Part shown: piece by piece, positions 63,534-64,000 of the stretch | Layout: each line of letters starts with the position of its first letter | Numbering within the stretch: position 1 is the stretch's first letter | The notes under the pieces: generated by a model | What the model saw: only the letters and a program-made list of their open reading frames with translations | What the model was told of the DNA's origin: nothing | The model's database searches: none | From: Moorena sp. SIOASIH | GTDB taxonomy: Bacteria; Cyanobacteriota; Cyanobacteriia; Cyanobacteriales; Coleofasciculaceae | Reading direction: 5' to 3' | Length of the DNA stretch: 64,000 nucleotides | Assembly (NCBI RefSeq): GCF_010671925.1 | Contig: NZ_JAAHIH010000001.1 | Span: 1,653,336 to 1,717,335 of the forward strand | Program-made: the position numbers and the translations under genes

Positions 63534-63702
63534 CAATTATCAAACTCATGAGGTACAATTTTATGGGTTTTAGGGAACAGGGAACAGGGAACAGGGAACA
63601 GGGAACAGGGAACAGGGAGCAGGGAGCAGGGAGCAGTATGAAAGAGCTTGGAGGATTTTTTGGTGTTATCAGAAATCAGCAAGATTGTTCATAACCTATT
63701 TA
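63529..63702. mobile_element. TATAGC-family MITE fused to another dispersed repeat
   Basis: TATAGCAATTATCAAACTCA plus TGAGGTACAATT, GGGTTTTAGGG, then GGGAACA x6 and GGGAGCA x3 (63573-63636). From 63637 it continues as TATGAAAGAGCTTGGAGG, the repeat shared with 24166-24220 (opposite strand). The right MITE end is absent. Confidence 0.8.
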
Positions 63703-64000
63703 TATAGCGTTTATCATAGCTATGAGGTACACATTCTTTTTTCCCTCTTGCCTCTTGCCTCTTGCCTCTTGCCTCTTGCCTCTTGCCTCTTGCCTACTCC
63801 CTACTCCCTACTCCCTACTCCCTACTCCCTACTCCCTACTCCCTACTCCCTACTCCCTACTCCCTACTCCCTACTCCCTACTCCCTACTCCCTACTCCCT
63901 ACTAAAAAAAAAAAAACAACTACATCAAAACGTCTATCAATAGCACAAAATATCCGACCACACTCCCGAACTAATTAGCGACGACATATCGTGACAAGCA
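63703..64000. other. Second MITE end, long heptamer array, then unannotated DNA
   Basis: TATAGCGTTTATCATAGCTA plus TGAGGTACACA starts an inverted-orientation copy. GCCTCTT heptamers (63745-63792) and CCCTACT heptamers (63795-63902, about 16 units) follow, then a run of 13 A from 63904. The far end of the element is not seen. Bases 63920-64000 show nothing recognisable. Confidence 0.8.

Noticed and set aside
1..64000. tRNA or rRNA genes
   Set aside because: No cloverleaf with a T-loop GTTCGA-type motif in the right context and no rRNA segment was noticed; a covariance-model scan would settle this.

Overview
The window looks like a chromosomal segment of a large-genome, repeat-rich filamentous cyanobacterium. 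The evidence is HIP1-type GCGATCGC sites scattered through genes, the conserved rimP-nusA-ylxR-infB translation cluster, cyanobacterial-type gor, gcvH and gcvP, several Uma2-family genes, heptameric tandem repeats (GGGAGTA and variants), and TnpB-type IS200/IS605 elements. The overall texture resembles Moorena/Lyngbya-type genomes, but the genus cannot be fixed from sequence inspection alone.

Left third (1-17.6 kb): mainly housekeeping. It holds the 3' end of glutathione reductase, a conserved membrane protein, rimP, nusA, ylxR and infB (with a 16-unit hexapeptide repeat), a 67-aa conserved protein, an intact TnpB element, and gcvH plus gcvP for glycine cleavage. The translation operon has been stretched by repeat-filled gaps (about 0.7 kb between nusA and ylxR, 0.4 kb before infB). 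Several remnants of the TnpB element carry its ends but no gene.

Middle (17-26 kb): a secreted CAP-domain protein, a DUF4365 protein, an unknown membrane-anchored protein, and a second TnpB element. The tnpB of this element is broken by four small repeat insertions. A divergent ribbon-helix-helix-like gene sits beside it. A metallophosphoesterase follows.

Right part (24-63.5 kb): an exopolysaccharide or surface-glycan locus. On the minus strand lie a Wzc-like chain-length regulator/tyrosine kinase and a Wza-like export protein. On the plus strand, after a 2-kb regulatory/repeat region, lie a WecA-like initiating sugar-phosphate transferase, eight glycosyltransferases, two nucleotide-sugar epimerases, an MsbA-type ABC exporter, a PhyH-family oxygenase, a MurB-like protein, a pyruvyltransferase, acyl- and acetyltransferases, a DUF1919 protein, an SGNH hydrolase and a methyltransferase. 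The likely logic is that WecA loads a sugar phosphate on undecaprenyl phosphate, the glycosyltransferases extend it, the acyl, pyruvyl and methyl enzymes decorate it, and Wzc/Wza export it. No clear Wzy polymerase or Wzx flippase is visible in the window, so these may lie outside it, or the ABC exporter may do the flipping.

The most interesting layer is the intergenic and invasive DNA. Many GGGAGTA-type heptamer arrays lie inside a TIR-bounded MITE family (ends TATAGC...GAGGTACA) with apparent TA target duplication. One copy interrupts a uma2 gene so that removing it restores the reading frame. Other copies sit at gene 3' ends and supply the stop codon. A second class of very small dispersed repeats (core GTTCGCGTAGCG...) has inserted in frame inside tnpB. 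The glycan locus carries several deletion scars: a duplicated ABC-transporter tail fused to PhyH, an OafA-type acyltransferase missing its membrane core with a G8 tract at the junction, and a second acyltransferase tail. Intergenic stretches over 300 bases are described in their own entries. No tRNA, rRNA or CRISPR array was recognised.
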